This document shows positions 1-6,573 of a DNA stretch of 31,961 nt, piece after piece (the first letter of the stretch is position 1; every line of letters begins with the position of its first letter). The notes beneath the pieces were generated by a model. The model was given only the letters and a program-made list of their open reading frames with translations, was not told the DNA's origin and did no database searches. A program made the translations under genes and the position numbers. The stretch covers positions 1 to 31,961 of IMG/VR virus record IMGVR_UViG_3300032299_000411. One strand, given 5' to 3'. This DNA is from a virus.

Positions 1-168
1 AGTGTGCAATATTGTTTCATTTGCACTTCTGGTGTACATAATCAAAGGGTCTTTAAATGGACTGACTATCCCTACCCACATCGGCACTACCCTTGTTATC
101 ATTTTCTTTACTCCGTTAACTTGTTTAGTTATTAGGCAGGTCTTTTCTGTTTGTATTGCGTAAATCAT
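1..168 (-). CDS. Small conserved phage protein, cut off at the contig start
   Basis: ATG at 168 and 56 codons run off the left edge, so the C-terminus is missing. It is the second allele of the complete 91-residue gene at 31333-31608: 50 of the 56 visible residues are identical, with changes such as Tyr/Thr, Ser/Thr and Phe/Tyr. Its start overlaps the stop of the preceding 68-residue gene in an ATGA junction, which suggests translational coupling. No function is recognised. The reading frame is kept although the DNA of the two copies differs by roughly 12-13% here, which supports a real protein. In a circular genome this fragment would continue at about 31440. Confidence 0.7.
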   Translation of the reverse strand, partial: MIYAIQTEKTCLITKQVNGVKKMITRVVPMWVGIVSPFKDPLIMYTRSANETILHT

Positions 169-371
169 TTTATTTTAGTTTTATCTGGGTTATCTCCTTT
201 AGGGTTAAATTTAATATACTCATACATAGCAAGTACCTTGTCAAAGTCTGTGGCATCGTACCACATCCCATCGTGCATAAACATCTTTGATTCTCCTGTT
301 ATTCTCCAATGTGCATTCTTGCGTTCAGCATTGCGGTTAATGTACTCGCTGATTTTGTGTGTTGTTTTCAT
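165..371 (-). CDS. Hypothetical small phage protein, left allele
   Basis: This gene encodes 68 residues starting MKTTHKISEYINRNAER. I place the start at the ATG at 371 rather than at an upstream TTG, because the right-end copy (31605-31811) starts at the same ATG and the preceding 32-residue gene ends one base before it. About 85% of residues match the other allele, and the C-terminal 13 residues (NPKGDNPDKTKIK) are identical. The protein is polar, has no membrane segment and no recognised domain. It lies in a tight chain of three small genes and ends in an ATGA overlap with the next one. Function unknown. Confidence 0.7.
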   Translation of the reverse strand: MKTTHKISEYINRNAERKNAHWRITGESKMFMHDGMWYDATDFDKVLAMYEYIKFNPKGDNPDKTKIK

Positions 372-372
372 A

Positions 373-471
373 TTAATTAAATAGGTTATCTGCAAGGCAG
401 AATAAAATTACCAATACTAATGCTCCGATTATTACTTGCTTCTGTGTTGCGTTCTCAATTAACTTTTCCAT
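373..471 (-). CDS. 32-residue single-pass membrane microprotein, left allele
   Basis: A short gene: ATG at 471, stop TAA at 373-375, 32 residues. A polar N-terminus (MEKLIENATQKQ) is followed by one hydrophobic segment (about residues 13-27, VIIGALVLVILFCLA) and a short polar tail. The copy at 31813-31911 has the same length; of the four codons that differ, two are silent (Val, Leu) and two change the residue (Gly to Ala, Phe to Cys). That pattern supports translation. The start is preceded by the A-rich leader AAAACAAA seen at several other starts. It could be a small holin-like or regulatory membrane peptide, but nothing in the sequence decides this. Confidence 0.6.
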   Translation of the reverse strand: MEKLIENATQKQVIIGALVLVILFCLADNLFN

Positions 472-478
472 TTTGTTT

Positions 479-521
479 TGCAGTTGTTAGGATGCTGCAC
501 CCCTTGTTTATTTATTTTAAT
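479..521 (-). promoter_or_regulatory. Invariant leader with a small hairpin before the 32-residue gene
   Basis: These 43 bases are identical in both end copies (again at 31919-31961), although the flanking copies differ at about 10% of positions. Read on the minus strand, TGCAG and CTGCA can pair around an 11-base loop (CATCCTAACAA) ending about 10 bases before the start codon. The core GGGGTGC..G...AACAAC resembles the loop of the leader hairpin before the replication initiator (12828-12875). The far end of the block includes the last bases of the 98-residue gene. Function is unknown; strong conservation is the main evidence. Confidence 0.4.
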
Positions 522-808
522 TTAGCTATTGTAAAACTTCCGCAGCAGTTATAAATATAAAATCCTTGAAATTTTTCATCTTCATAAACTTTAAAATAAT
601 CTCTTGAACTTCCAACAAACCAAGCACCATCTAATCCTAATGTATAGGTTGAATTTACTCCGTTATCTTTTTTTGCAATGGTAAATCCATCATTTACTCT
701 TTCCACACAATCAGTCATACTATCAAATTTTGAATTAACTTTAATTAAAATTTGACCTTCATTTTTCTTTAAAAAACTTTTGATTGTTGATAATGTTACT
801 TTTTTCAT
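512..808 (-). CDS. Conserved hypothetical phage protein, 98 residues
   Basis: ATG at 808 with the A-rich leader ACTAAACAAA directly upstream and a TAnnTTTG promoter box at 837-844, so this is probably the first gene of a transcription unit that continues through the small genes at the contig ends. The protein is soluble, with a basic N-terminus (MKKVTLSTIKSFLKKN) and a pattern of spaced aromatic and Cys residues in its second half: GAWFVGSSRDYF, then GFYIYNCCGSFTIA. I have the impression that this pattern is shared by small proteins of mobile elements, but I cannot name a function. It does not look like a zinc finger, since the two Cys are adjacent. Confidence 0.7.
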   Translation of the reverse strand: MKKVTLSTIKSFLKKNEGQILIKVNSKFDSMTDCVERVNDGFTIAKKDNGVNSTYTLGLDGAWFVGSSRDYFKVYEDEKFQGFYIYNCCGSFTIAKLK

Positions 809-824
809 TTTGTTTAGTTTTATT

Positions 825-849
825 GGTTTTGTTACACAAAGATAAACCT
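825..849 (-). promoter_or_regulatory. Promoter with overlapping inverted repeat, reading leftward
   Basis: On the minus strand TATCTTTG (837-844) matches the Bacteroidota -7 box TAnnTTTG. GGTTT (825-829) and AAACC (844-848) form an inverted repeat around it, a possible repressor operator. The 15 bases CACAAAGATAAACCT recur exactly at the promoter near 15005. The leader to the ATG at 808 is about 28 bases. No convincing -33 box was found. Confidence 0.5.
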
Positions 850-899
850 TTTGTTAATACAAAAATCAATTTACTAAACTTTTTTTTATTTATTTTTTT

Positions 900-950
900 G
901 CTAAAGAATTTAGCTAAATGTCAAGTAAATGGAGCAGAAAACTTGACATT
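900..950 (-). terminator. Two adjacent hairpins at the 3' end of the large terminase gene
   Basis: A perfect 10-bp stem (917-926 with 941-950, AATGTCAAGT/ACTTGACATT, 14-base loop) overlaps the stop codon of the large terminase. It is followed by a second perfect 6-bp stem (900-905 with 909-914, GCTAAA/TTTAGC, 3-base loop). On the minus strand the next bases are an A-rich run, not a T run, so this is not a textbook intrinsic terminator. It may still end the long upstream transcript, or it may be a DNA site such as a packaging site, given its place beside terminase. Confidence 0.45.
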
Positions 951-2124
951 ATAGGAAGGAATATCTACCTGAGCCTGTATTTTGGCTTAAATTCTGATAG
1001 GCTAAAGCCAAAGCCATAACGCAGTCATCGTGAAAACCTGAAGGTGCAGAATACTTTACACCTGTGGCACTATACTGATATTCAAAGACTTCCAACTCCT
1101 TAACGATATGCCCCTCTGGATAGCCTATTTTCCTGCTCTGAATGGCAGTTTGTAGTCCTAACATTAATTGCTGCTTACTTACCTGTGTGAACTTTAATCC
1201 CATTATATGCCTACCCTCCCTTTGTAAGTCCTCAACAATAGGGTCTCCCACCCCTGTTGAATCAATTAGCATAGGTTTTTTAGGCAGTTGCAGGATAGCT
1301 TGTTTAGTGCTATTCCAATCCATTTGAAACCTGTCAAAGTAAGCTACATTGCCTCCAGAATCCAATCCAATAATAGCCGTGAAGTCTGTTGACTTTGCAA
1401 GGTCAATTCCAAAGCTAACTATCTCCCTTGTTGATAATGGTTGTATGCAACTTCTAATGTGGGATGAGCCAAATGGATTGGCTGCGTTCTCCATTGGATT
1501 AGCCATATACTCCTGTTCAAATACCGCCTCTGGTAGTTGAGTTCTTGCCTCATCTATTTCTGATTTATCAATATATGGATTATCGTATGTAGTAAACTTA
1601 AATGATTCCCAACCTTGCTCATCTTTCATAAATAGGGAATAGAAATAATTCTTACCTCTGGGAGTGGATAGGAACAAAGCCCTGCCTTTGTAATCAGTTA
1701 AAGTAGGTCTGATAGAATTTAGCCAACCATCCTCCAAATTAGCTATGTATGAAGCCTCATCTATAATGGCAATGTGAAACTTCAATCCTCTGAAGTTATC
1801 AAGTCTTTCTCCTGTAAAGAATCTAATCTTGCCACCTGTGATAAATTCAATAGTTAGGTCTGACTTGTTAGCATTGATTGCTTCGCTTGGTAACCGCTTT
1901 AAAATGTCCTCAAAGAATACTTTGGATAGTTGGTATGTTGGAGTAACATAAGCCACTAATTTGCCATCTAATGCATTCCTAATGGCAATGGTTTGGCTGA
2001 TTAGAGATTTACCCCATCTTCTCCCTGCCATCATAACTATAAACCTTGCTTTAGAATTTAAAACAAGTTGTTGGTTGCTATGTGGCTTCTGAATCGTTAG
2101 AAGTATCTCCTTCGTATCTGACAA
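949..2124 (-). CDS. terL: Terminase large subunit (packaging ATPase and nuclease)
   Basis: The motor that pumps phage DNA into proheads and cuts concatemers. ATPase motifs: Walker A AGRRWGKS at residues 33-40, Walker B HIAIIDEAS at 117-125, and the coupling motif STPRG at 153-157. The RNase H-like nuclease domain has Asp241 (FGIDLAKS), Asp288 (LIDSTGVGD) and the HDD at 365-367. At 391 residues it is complete but compact. The start is odd: the first codon after an in-frame stop is TTG at 2124, inside the small-subunit gene (47-base overlap), and no ATG precedes Walker A apart from two codons directly before it. An ATT at 2094 preceded by GGAG is another candidate. The terminase small subunit lies directly upstream. 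Confidence 0.95.
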   Translation of the reverse strand: MSDTKEILLTIQKPHSNQQLVLNSKARFIVMMAGRRWGKSLISQTIAIRNALDGKLVAYVTPTYQLSKVFFEDILKRLPSEAINANKSDLTIEFITGGKIRFFTGERLDNFRGLKFHIAIIDEASYIANLEDGWLNSIRPTLTDYKGRALFLSTPRGKNYFYSLFMKDEQGWESFKFTTYDNPYIDKSEIDEARTQLPEAVFEQEYMANPMENAANPFGSSHIRSCIQPLSTREIVSFGIDLAKSTDFTAIIGLDSGGNVAYFDRFQMDWNSTKQAILQLPKKPMLIDSTGVGDPIVEDLQREGRHIMGLKFTQVSKQQLMLGLQTAIQSRKIGYPEGHIVKELEVFEYQYSATGVKYSAPSGFHDDCVMALALAYQNLSQNTGSGRYSFL

Positions 2125-2476
2125 TTATTTCTGTTTTTACTTTGTCGTTATTCTCATTCTTTGTTCCATCTATCCAATCACTTCTAAATCTGTTAATCAT
2201 ATTCAATCTCCATATCCTGTCGTTAAAGAAAGGTATATCATTCATCATTCCCCTTCTACCTATTTTTTCCCAAAATACCATAGATTTTAAAGAGCCTATA
2301 TTAATGGACTCCGAAAATTCAAGATGTTCACTTTTCCATTTATGCAATGTGCTTTCAGCTACACCTATAATTCCTCCAAAAGATTTAAAAGAATATCCTT
2401 CAGACATATGCTCAATTAACATCTCGCAATACTCTGGCTTATAATCTGTAGGTCTACCTACCTTGGTCTTTGCCAT
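2078..2476 (-). CDS. terS: Terminase small subunit (DNA recognition)
   Basis: This 132-residue protein begins MAKTKVGRPTDYKPEYCEML, a typical start of small terminase subunits, and contains a helix-turn-helix at about residues 25-50 (FKSFGGIIGVAESTLHKWK). The middle is helical and should oligomerise; the C-terminus (VRYEGDTSNDSEAT) would contact the large subunit. It would bind the packaging site on phage DNA and load the large subunit, which is encoded immediately downstream with a 47-base out-of-frame overlap. ATG at 2476 touches the stop of the upstream glycosyltransferase gene. Identity is inferred from the helix-turn-helix, size and position. Confidence 0.85.
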   Translation of the reverse strand: MAKTKVGRPTDYKPEYCEMLIEHMSEGYSFKSFGGIIGVAESTLHKWKSEHLEFSESINIGSLKSMVFWEKIGRRGMMNDIPFFNDRIWRLNMINRFRSDWIDGTKNENNDKVKTEIIVRYEGDTSNDSEAT

Positions 2477-3024
2477 TATTTTAAATAGTTATAAATGGAT
2501 AATATTTTAGGGATATATAAACTTTGTTTTGCATTTTTATAACAATCCATCGCAAAATAAGCATCGGCATCATATCTATCTAAAACCCATCTTGTATTTA
2601 CACATTTAGCAGATACTATAAAATTATGACTATCTATAAAATTAGGTAATATTTCTATTCCCTCTAATCTTAATGAGCCATCTTTGTTAGATTGCTTAAA
2701 TGATATGAAGTCTGCATCCTTATCTTTTATCTCATCCCATAATTCTGGATGAATGATTGTGTCATCATCATTGAAATAAATATGTCCTTCAGTAACTAAG
2801 TTAAGAGCAAAGTTTCTTTGTGCGTTTCCATATATACTATTAACATCTTTTAAATAATATGCTTCACAATTATCAGGTACATCTTGCAATTCTGTATCAG
2901 GTACATCTTGCAATTCTAATCCATCAAATACAACAATCCATCTGCAATCTTTAGGTATGCTTTCAGAAATTACTTTTAAATTCTGTGGTCTTGAACAAGG
3001 TGTTATAATATTTAAGAACATCAT
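2476..3024 (-). CDS. Putative GT-A (family 2-like) glycosyltransferase
   Basis: A 182-residue protein with the marks of a nucleotide-sugar glycosyltransferase of GT-A fold: an N-terminal strand NIITPCSRPQNL, the GNAQRNFALN helix, and an acidic metal-binding run YFNDDDTI at about residue 90, equivalent to the DXD motif. It is shorter than most family 2 enzymes, so it is a minimal catalytic domain. Residues about 37-52 hold a tandem copy of ELQDVPDT caused by a 24-base duplication. It starts with two Met codons, in an ATGA overlap with the upstream methyltransferase. Together with the next two genes it probably glycosylates a virion protein or a host surface sugar; the substrate cannot be read from sequence. 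Confidence 0.7.
   Translation of the reverse strand: MMFLNIITPCSRPQNLKVISESIPKDCRWIVVFDGLELQDVPDTELQDVPDNCEAYYLKDVNSIYGNAQRNFALNLVTEGHIYFNDDDTIIHPELWDEIKDKDADFISFKQSNKDGSLRLEGIEILPNFIDSHNFIVSAKCVNTRWVLDRYDADAYFAMDCYKNAKQSLYIPKILSIYNYLK
2878..2925. repeat. 24-base tandem duplication inside the glycosyltransferase gene
   Basis: Two copies of a 24-base unit containing ATCAGGTACATCTTGCAATT lie head to tail and give two copies of the octapeptide ELQDVPDT (the last residue of the second copy is Asn). The repeat keeps the frame, falls between the first strands of the fold, and looks like a recent slippage duplication. Boundaries are good to a few bases. Confidence 0.8.
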
Positions 3025-3656
3025 TTATCGTTTTTATGTAACACCAATAATTTATCGTTATTCCATCCTAAAGAATTCTTTAAGTTATGGTTAGCAAATA
3101 TAAATGTTGCAGAAGAAAAGTAATCAGGATTTATTGCATTACAATAATCTTCTTCATTGGCATTTATAAATATATCTTCAATTATTAAAATTCCTCCTGT
3201 GTTTAAATGTTTGTAAGCCTCATTGATAAACTTTATCTGGTCTTCAAATAGATGTGTTGAATCCTCTATTAATATATCGAACTTACCTGCAACAGATAGT
3301 CCTTCAGAGATTGAATTAACATCTTTTACATTCATCTTTATATACGTGCAATCAATACCATCTGCTTTTGCCTTATCTAATCTGGCATCAAACCACTCAA
3401 AACCATAAAGTTTAGCATTTGGAAAAAACTCTCTCCAAGATAGCATTGAATTGTTATCTAAGATTCCCAACTCCCCAAGCATAATGTCTTTATACCTAAT
3501 GTTAGAAAACAATAGATTGTATATTGATGTATATGCGTGTTTATGTAAGTTAGCATCCGTGTTATATGGGGATTTATCTGTTGGATATTTTACACCAAGC
3601 ATACATAAATCTGTTATTGAATTGGTTGAATCTATTGTTAAACTATTTATTTTCAT
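3021..3656 (-). CDS. Putative class I SAM-dependent methyltransferase
   Basis: 211 residues. The segment KYPTDKSPYNTDANLHKHAY and then IMLGELGILDNNSMLSWREFFPNA fit the SAM-binding start of class I sugar or small-molecule O-methyltransferases (acidic-glycine loop at GELGI), followed by LYGFEWFDARLDKA (motif II), KFDILIEDSTHLFEDQIKF (motif post-II, an Asp-Ser-Thr-His unit) and GGILIIEDIF. The gene sits between two glycosyltransferases with 1- to 4-base overlaps on both sides, so methylation of a transferred sugar is the likely job. A DNA methyltransferase is less likely, as no NPPY or PCQ motif is present. Confidence 0.7.
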   Translation of the reverse strand: MKINSLTIDSTNSITDLCMLGVKYPTDKSPYNTDANLHKHAYTSIYNLLFSNIRYKDIMLGELGILDNNSMLSWREFFPNAKLYGFEWFDARLDKAKADGIDCTYIKMNVKDVNSISEGLSVAGKFDILIEDSTHLFEDQIKFINEAYKHLNTGGILIIEDIFINANEEDYCNAINPDYFSSATFIFANHNLKNSLGWNNDKLLVLHKNDK

Positions 3657-4297
3657 TATATATATCTTGAGCCGTTACTTGAATGTGCGTGTTTGCACTT
3701 TAATTCGTGGTTGTTATAATATTTAAATTCATTGATAGCATCTATGCAAATAAAAGCATCTGGGAATGCCTGTAAATAATCTTCTTGATAGCGGAATGGG
3801 TATTTCTCTATCATACTTCGCTTATAAATTGTACATCCAGATAAAACGTGGTCAGTATATTGTATGCCTGTTAATCCGTAGTTATGATATCCCTCATAAT
3901 ATAATGCACCTACTGCTCCTGTGTCCGAAGGCAGGGTTTCAATATTTTCTAAAAGAGTATCTATTGTGTTTGGTGGAATAATGACATCACTTTCAGCTAT
4001 TAGAAAGTATTTATAATCAGACTTTAAAAAAATATCACGCAAGAATAAAACTGATTCTGCTACTTTTCTGTGGAATCTTGTAGTATGTGGCTCTTCTGGT
4101 ATATCTAAATTAAAAATATTGCAGTTAATTATATTTCGCAATTCATTTGCATAGTTGCCGTTATCGTTTGTATTATCAACAATATAGATATGTTCTGTGC
4201 TGATATTGTTTTGCAAGGAATTGAAAAATTCAACATCACAATAGCTTTTAACCTTGTTTGTATAAACTGCTGCAAATATATCAGTATGTTTTGCCAT
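3656..4297 (-). CDS. Putative glycosyltransferase of GT-A type
   Basis: 213 residues. An N-terminal sugar-nucleotide region (FAAVYTNKVKSYCDVEFFNSL, then IYIVDNTNDNGNYANELRN) is followed by KYFLIAESDVIIPPNTIDTLL at about residues 95-115, where ESD replaces the canonical DXD, and by a second region with SGCTIYKRSMIEKYPF. These are features of family 2-like transferases. ATG at 4297 is preceded by the AACATTTATA motif found at four other starts. The 3' end overlaps the methyltransferase start by one base (TAATG). The gene starts inside the end of the HNH gene (17-base overlap). Confidence 0.65.
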   Translation of the reverse strand: MAKHTDIFAAVYTNKVKSYCDVEFFNSLQNNISTEHIYIVDNTNDNGNYANELRNIINCNIFNLDIPEEPHTTRFHRKVAESVLFLRDIFLKSDYKYFLIAESDVIIPPNTIDTLLENIETLPSDTGAVGALYYEGYHNYGLTGIQYTDHVLSGCTIYKRSMIEKYPFRYQEDYLQAFPDAFICIDAINEFKYYNNHELKCKHAHSSNGSRYI

Positions 4298-4547
4298 AAC
4301 TTTCTATAAATGTTAAATGCTTTTCTTTTAAAAATTCTGTATGTTGTTTTTTATCTCCATACTCCAGATGACAACTCCTGCACAAACCCATTAGATTTTT
4401 GATTTCATCTTTATTCTTGCTGCTACCCATACCCCTGCAATCAATATGATGAATGTCAACCATTCTTCCACCACAGACTTCGCAACACATAAAATCATCT
4501 TTGACATAACCAAAAAAATCTAAATATAACTTTGTATGTTTCTTCAT
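4281..4547 (-). CDS. HNH endonuclease-like protein
   Basis: 88 residues with a complete HNH/treble-clef module: CEVC at residues 22-25, the DIHHID strand at 31-36 with His33 and His34, Asn51 in KNLMGLC, and CRSCH at 56-60. The two CxxC pairs would bind a structural zinc and the His residues a catalytic metal. Small HNH proteins encoded near terminase are needed for DNA packaging in several phages (the HK97 gp74 type), and this one lies about 1.8 kb upstream of the terminase genes. A homing function is also possible, but no intron or interrupted gene is visible. The start forms an ATGA overlap with the metallopeptidase-like gene. Confidence 0.8.
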   Translation of the reverse strand: MKKHTKLYLDFFGYVKDDFMCCEVCGGRMVDIHHIDCRGMGSSKNKDEIKNLMGLCRSCHLEYGDKKQHTEFLKEKHLTFIESYGKTY

Positions 4548-4813
4548 AAAGTACCATCTTGCAATGGCTCTTTTTTATCATCCTCTATCCTTCTGTATCT
4601 CTGCTTCCAAATAATGTTACATAAAGATATGCTTTTGTTTACGATTTCATCCTCTTCTGCTTCTGGATATAACAGGTGCAATGTTTCGTGAATTAGTATC
4701 TCTAAATGTTTCTTACCTTTTAACCTGCTATCCAAATATACTATGCCTGTGGAATCTGCTAAACCCCAAACTTTTTCCTTACCTAACTTTTTATATATAA
4801 CTTTAATCTCCAC
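4544..4813 (-). CDS. Minimal zinc metallopeptidase-like protein
   Basis: 89 residues with one HExxH motif, IHETLHLL at residues 41-48, followed by PEAEEDEI, where Glu54 or Glu56 could be the third zinc ligand. This is the pattern of small gluzincin-type or ImmA-like peptidases. The start is a GTG at 4813 that overlaps the previous gene by 11 bases; no ATG exists before the motif. The protein lacks other domains, so the substrate is unknown; cleavage of a host regulator or a virion protein would both be possible. It lies between a coiled-coil protein and the HNH gene in tight overlap. Confidence 0.55.
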   Translation of the reverse strand: MEIKVIYKKLGKEKVWGLADSTGIVYLDSRLKGKKHLEILIHETLHLLYPEAEEDEIVNKSISLCNIIWKQRYRRIEDDKKEPLQDGTL

Positions 4814-4991
4814 CCTTTAATTCTAATAAGTCCATCCTTTCAGCTTCACTGACTTCAATCTTTGTTTTACCTCTGACCTGTGCCAATGCTCTTCTGTAAA
4901 CCTGTTCTTTATTTTGTAAGTCCATAAGCCTTTCTAATAAAAATGCTTCCTGTTGCTCTAATGTCATCTTGTTTACTTTTTTTGGAATCAT
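4803..4991 (-). CDS. Small coiled-coil hypothetical protein
   Basis: 62 residues, highly charged and predicted almost fully helical: MTLEQQEAFLLERLMDLQNKEQVYRRALAQVRG reads as a heptad-type helix. ATG at 4991 overlaps the stop of the phosphoesterase gene (ATGA), and the end overlaps the metallopeptidase-like gene by 11 bases. It is probably an oligomeric accessory protein. No function is recognised. Confidence 0.6.
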   Translation of the reverse strand: MIPKKVNKMTLEQQEAFLLERLMDLQNKEQVYRRALAQVRGKTKIEVSEAERMDLLELKGGD

Positions 4992-5983
4992 AAAACTTTA
5001 CCTTTATATATTCTTTTGTTTTGAACTTGAAAATCCTCGCCATCTATTTCAATAAATGCAAATCCGTGATTCCATTTATTTAATGGCATATACATAGGAT
5101 GTAATTCAGATAAACAACCCACACTCCAAGTAGTTGTAATCTTACCATTCATATCGGCTTCTGTATGTTCAGATGTTTGATGATTATGCCCTTGCATAGC
5201 AGAAACTTTACCTTTAGTAAATAAACCTCTGGCAATGTTTACAGGACTAAATGAGCCTAAGTATTCGTGTCCGTGAATAATATTAAGTTCCCCTGCCTTC
5301 ATAATTCTTTTGTCTGCTATAATCTCAATTCCTTCTGCTCTTGCCTTAATTATATTCCCTAACTCAAAATCATCTATCCCTGATAACTCCCCTGCTTTCA
5401 TCCAGAGATAATGCTCATATCGTTCCTCGTGATTGCCTATCTTAAAATATATTTTAGCATCAAAAGTTTTTTTCAATATAGTAATGAAATCTTTAAATGA
5501 TTCCAACTCTGAACTAAAACTTCTTTTCTTTGGGTCTTTGGCGTATCTGCTTAATCCGAAGAAGTCCAATGTATCTCCATTTAGAAGAATGGCATCTGGT
5601 TTTTGTTTTTTTGCCCAATCGAATGCAATCGTAAGCGAATTAACAGAATGGTAAGGGATATGTATGTCAGAAAGTACAAGCAACCTTTTTGCATTAATTT
5701 TAAAAGGCTCATAAATAGTTTCATCACTCGAAGGAAGGTTATATGGATTTAATGGTCTGTTTTCTACTTGCTTTATTATTCTTCTGTTGCTCTTGCCTCT
5801 TTTACCTTCGATGCCTCTCAATATATCCCTTACTCTTTCAACATTAGTAAACAATAATTTATTATCATTGTAAACAATTCTTGCAAGTTTCAAAGTTGGC
5901 ATTTCCCATCCATACTTTTCCCTGTATTCTGCACAAAGATTAACCTTTGTTGTAAATGGTTTTTCCGTTTCTTTTTGTTGCAT
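4988..5983 (-). CDS. Calcineurin-like metallophosphoesterase with an N-terminal basic region
   Basis: 331 residues. All metal-binding motifs of the family are present in order: DIH at 106-108, NGD at 135-137, GNHE at 183-186, HGHE at 237-240 and GHNH at 265-268. The first 95 residues are separate and basic (RGIEGKRGKSNRRIIKQ at 56-72), possibly for nucleic acid binding. Likely a phosphodiesterase or phosphatase on nucleic acid or nucleotides; such genes are common in phage packaging regions. ATG at 5983 lies inside the end of the endolysin gene (44-base overlap). A DNA repair or processing role is possible, but the substrate cannot be inferred. Confidence 0.8.
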   Translation of the reverse strand: MQQKETEKPFTTKVNLCAEYREKYGWEMPTLKLARIVYNDNKLLFTNVERVRDILRGIEGKRGKSNRRIIKQVENRPLNPYNLPSSDETIYEPFKINAKRLLVLSDIHIPYHSVNSLTIAFDWAKKQKPDAILLNGDTLDFFGLSRYAKDPKKRSFSSELESFKDFITILKKTFDAKIYFKIGNHEERYEHYLWMKAGELSGIDDFELGNIIKARAEGIEIIADKRIMKAGELNIIHGHEYLGSFSPVNIARGLFTKGKVSAMQGHNHQTSEHTEADMNGKITTTWSVGCLSELHPMYMPLNKWNHGFAFIEIDGEDFQVQNKRIYKGKVL

Positions 5984-6389
5984 AAAGTATTTGTTTTCTA
6001 TTTAATGGAGAATAACTTATATGCACCCAATCAGGATTCTCTTTCGTTCCAAACTCCCAAATAAGTTGGTCAAATGGTAAACTTTTTGCATAGTCAAAGA
6101 TAGCACTATTTTTTATATCTGTTCCATCCATATCAATATCAATAGCCATTCCCTTACTATGCTGACTATTTGTTGAGCCTCCAATAGCTGAATTTAATGC
6201 CTGACTTCTATATCCAGAACTAATATAAATTGGTGTGTCAAAATGATTTCTAATTGGTTCAAATATGTTTTCCGCTAATTGCTTTAAGTTTTCTATATGC
6301 TCCTCAGTTGGCATATTAGATATACCTAACCTCTTAGCCGATTCGCTCCTTATCAGTTCCGCTAATGTCAGGTGTTGGCTTATCTTCAT
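5940..6389 (-). CDS. Endolysin, M15-type zinc peptidase
   Basis: 149 residues matching the peptidase M15 family (D-Ala-D-Ala or L,D cross-link cleavage in peptidoglycan). Key positions: SSGYR at 57-61, SQHSKGMAIDID at 76-86 with His77 and Asp84 as zinc ligands, and WVHISY at 121-126 with His123 as third ligand. There is no signal peptide, so it needs a holin or similar to reach the cell wall. The start overlaps the preceding small membrane protein by 56 bases and the end overlaps the phosphoesterase by 44. This is the clearest lysis gene in the genome. Confidence 0.88.
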   Translation of the reverse strand: MKISQHLTLAELIRSESAKRLGISNMPTEEHIENLKQLAENIFEPIRNHFDTPIYISSGYRSQALNSAIGGSTNSQHSKGMAIDIDMDGTDIKNSAIFDYAKSLPFDQLIWEFGTKENPDWVHISYSPLNRKQILYATKRNGKTIYNKG

Positions 6390-6573
6390 ATTTTTTAAAT
6401 ATCTTTTCTGCTGCCGTTAATCCTAATGATGCCATTGCTAAACCACCAACTGCATAAACCAAAGCATCTGTTGGTGTATGTATTAATTTACCGCATAGTG
6501 TAATTGTTCCTATAAATCCACACAATCTTTTCATTGAGAATCTATTGTTCTCTTCTGTGAAGAATTGTTTCAT
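6334..6573 (-). CDS. Small membrane protein, candidate holin
   Basis: 79 residues. After a polar start (MKQFFTEENNRFSMKR) come two hydrophobic stretches, about residues 18-30 (LCGFIGTITLCGK) and 37-56 (ALVYAVGGLAMASLGLTAAE), and a charged tail. Position immediately before the M15 endolysin with a 56-base overlap, plus the two-helix layout, suggest a holin or holin-like pore. ATG at 6573 overlaps the stop of the preceding 52-residue membrane protein in an ATGA junction. Identification as holin is from context only. Confidence 0.65.
   Translation of the reverse strand: MKQFFTEENNRFSMKRLCGFIGTITLCGKLIHTPTDALVYAVGGLAMASLGLTAAEKIFKKYEDKPTPDISGTDKERIG

Larger units (their letters stand above)
1..521. 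repeat. Left copy of the diverged 521-base end repeat
   Basis: Matches 31441-31961 base for base with no insertions or deletions but about 10% substitutions, mostly in the third of the repeat nearest positions 120-300. The gene order continues across the ends as a circle. See the finding on genome ends. Confidence 0.9.

Noticed and set aside
165-395. 76-residue version of the left small gene
   Set aside because: It needs a TTG start inside the 32-residue gene; the other allele lacks the extension and both share the ATG at 371.
809-948. A gene in the gap between terminase and the 98-residue gene
   Set aside because: The stretch is extremely A/T-rich, with stops in all frames; it holds only the promoter and the twin hairpins.
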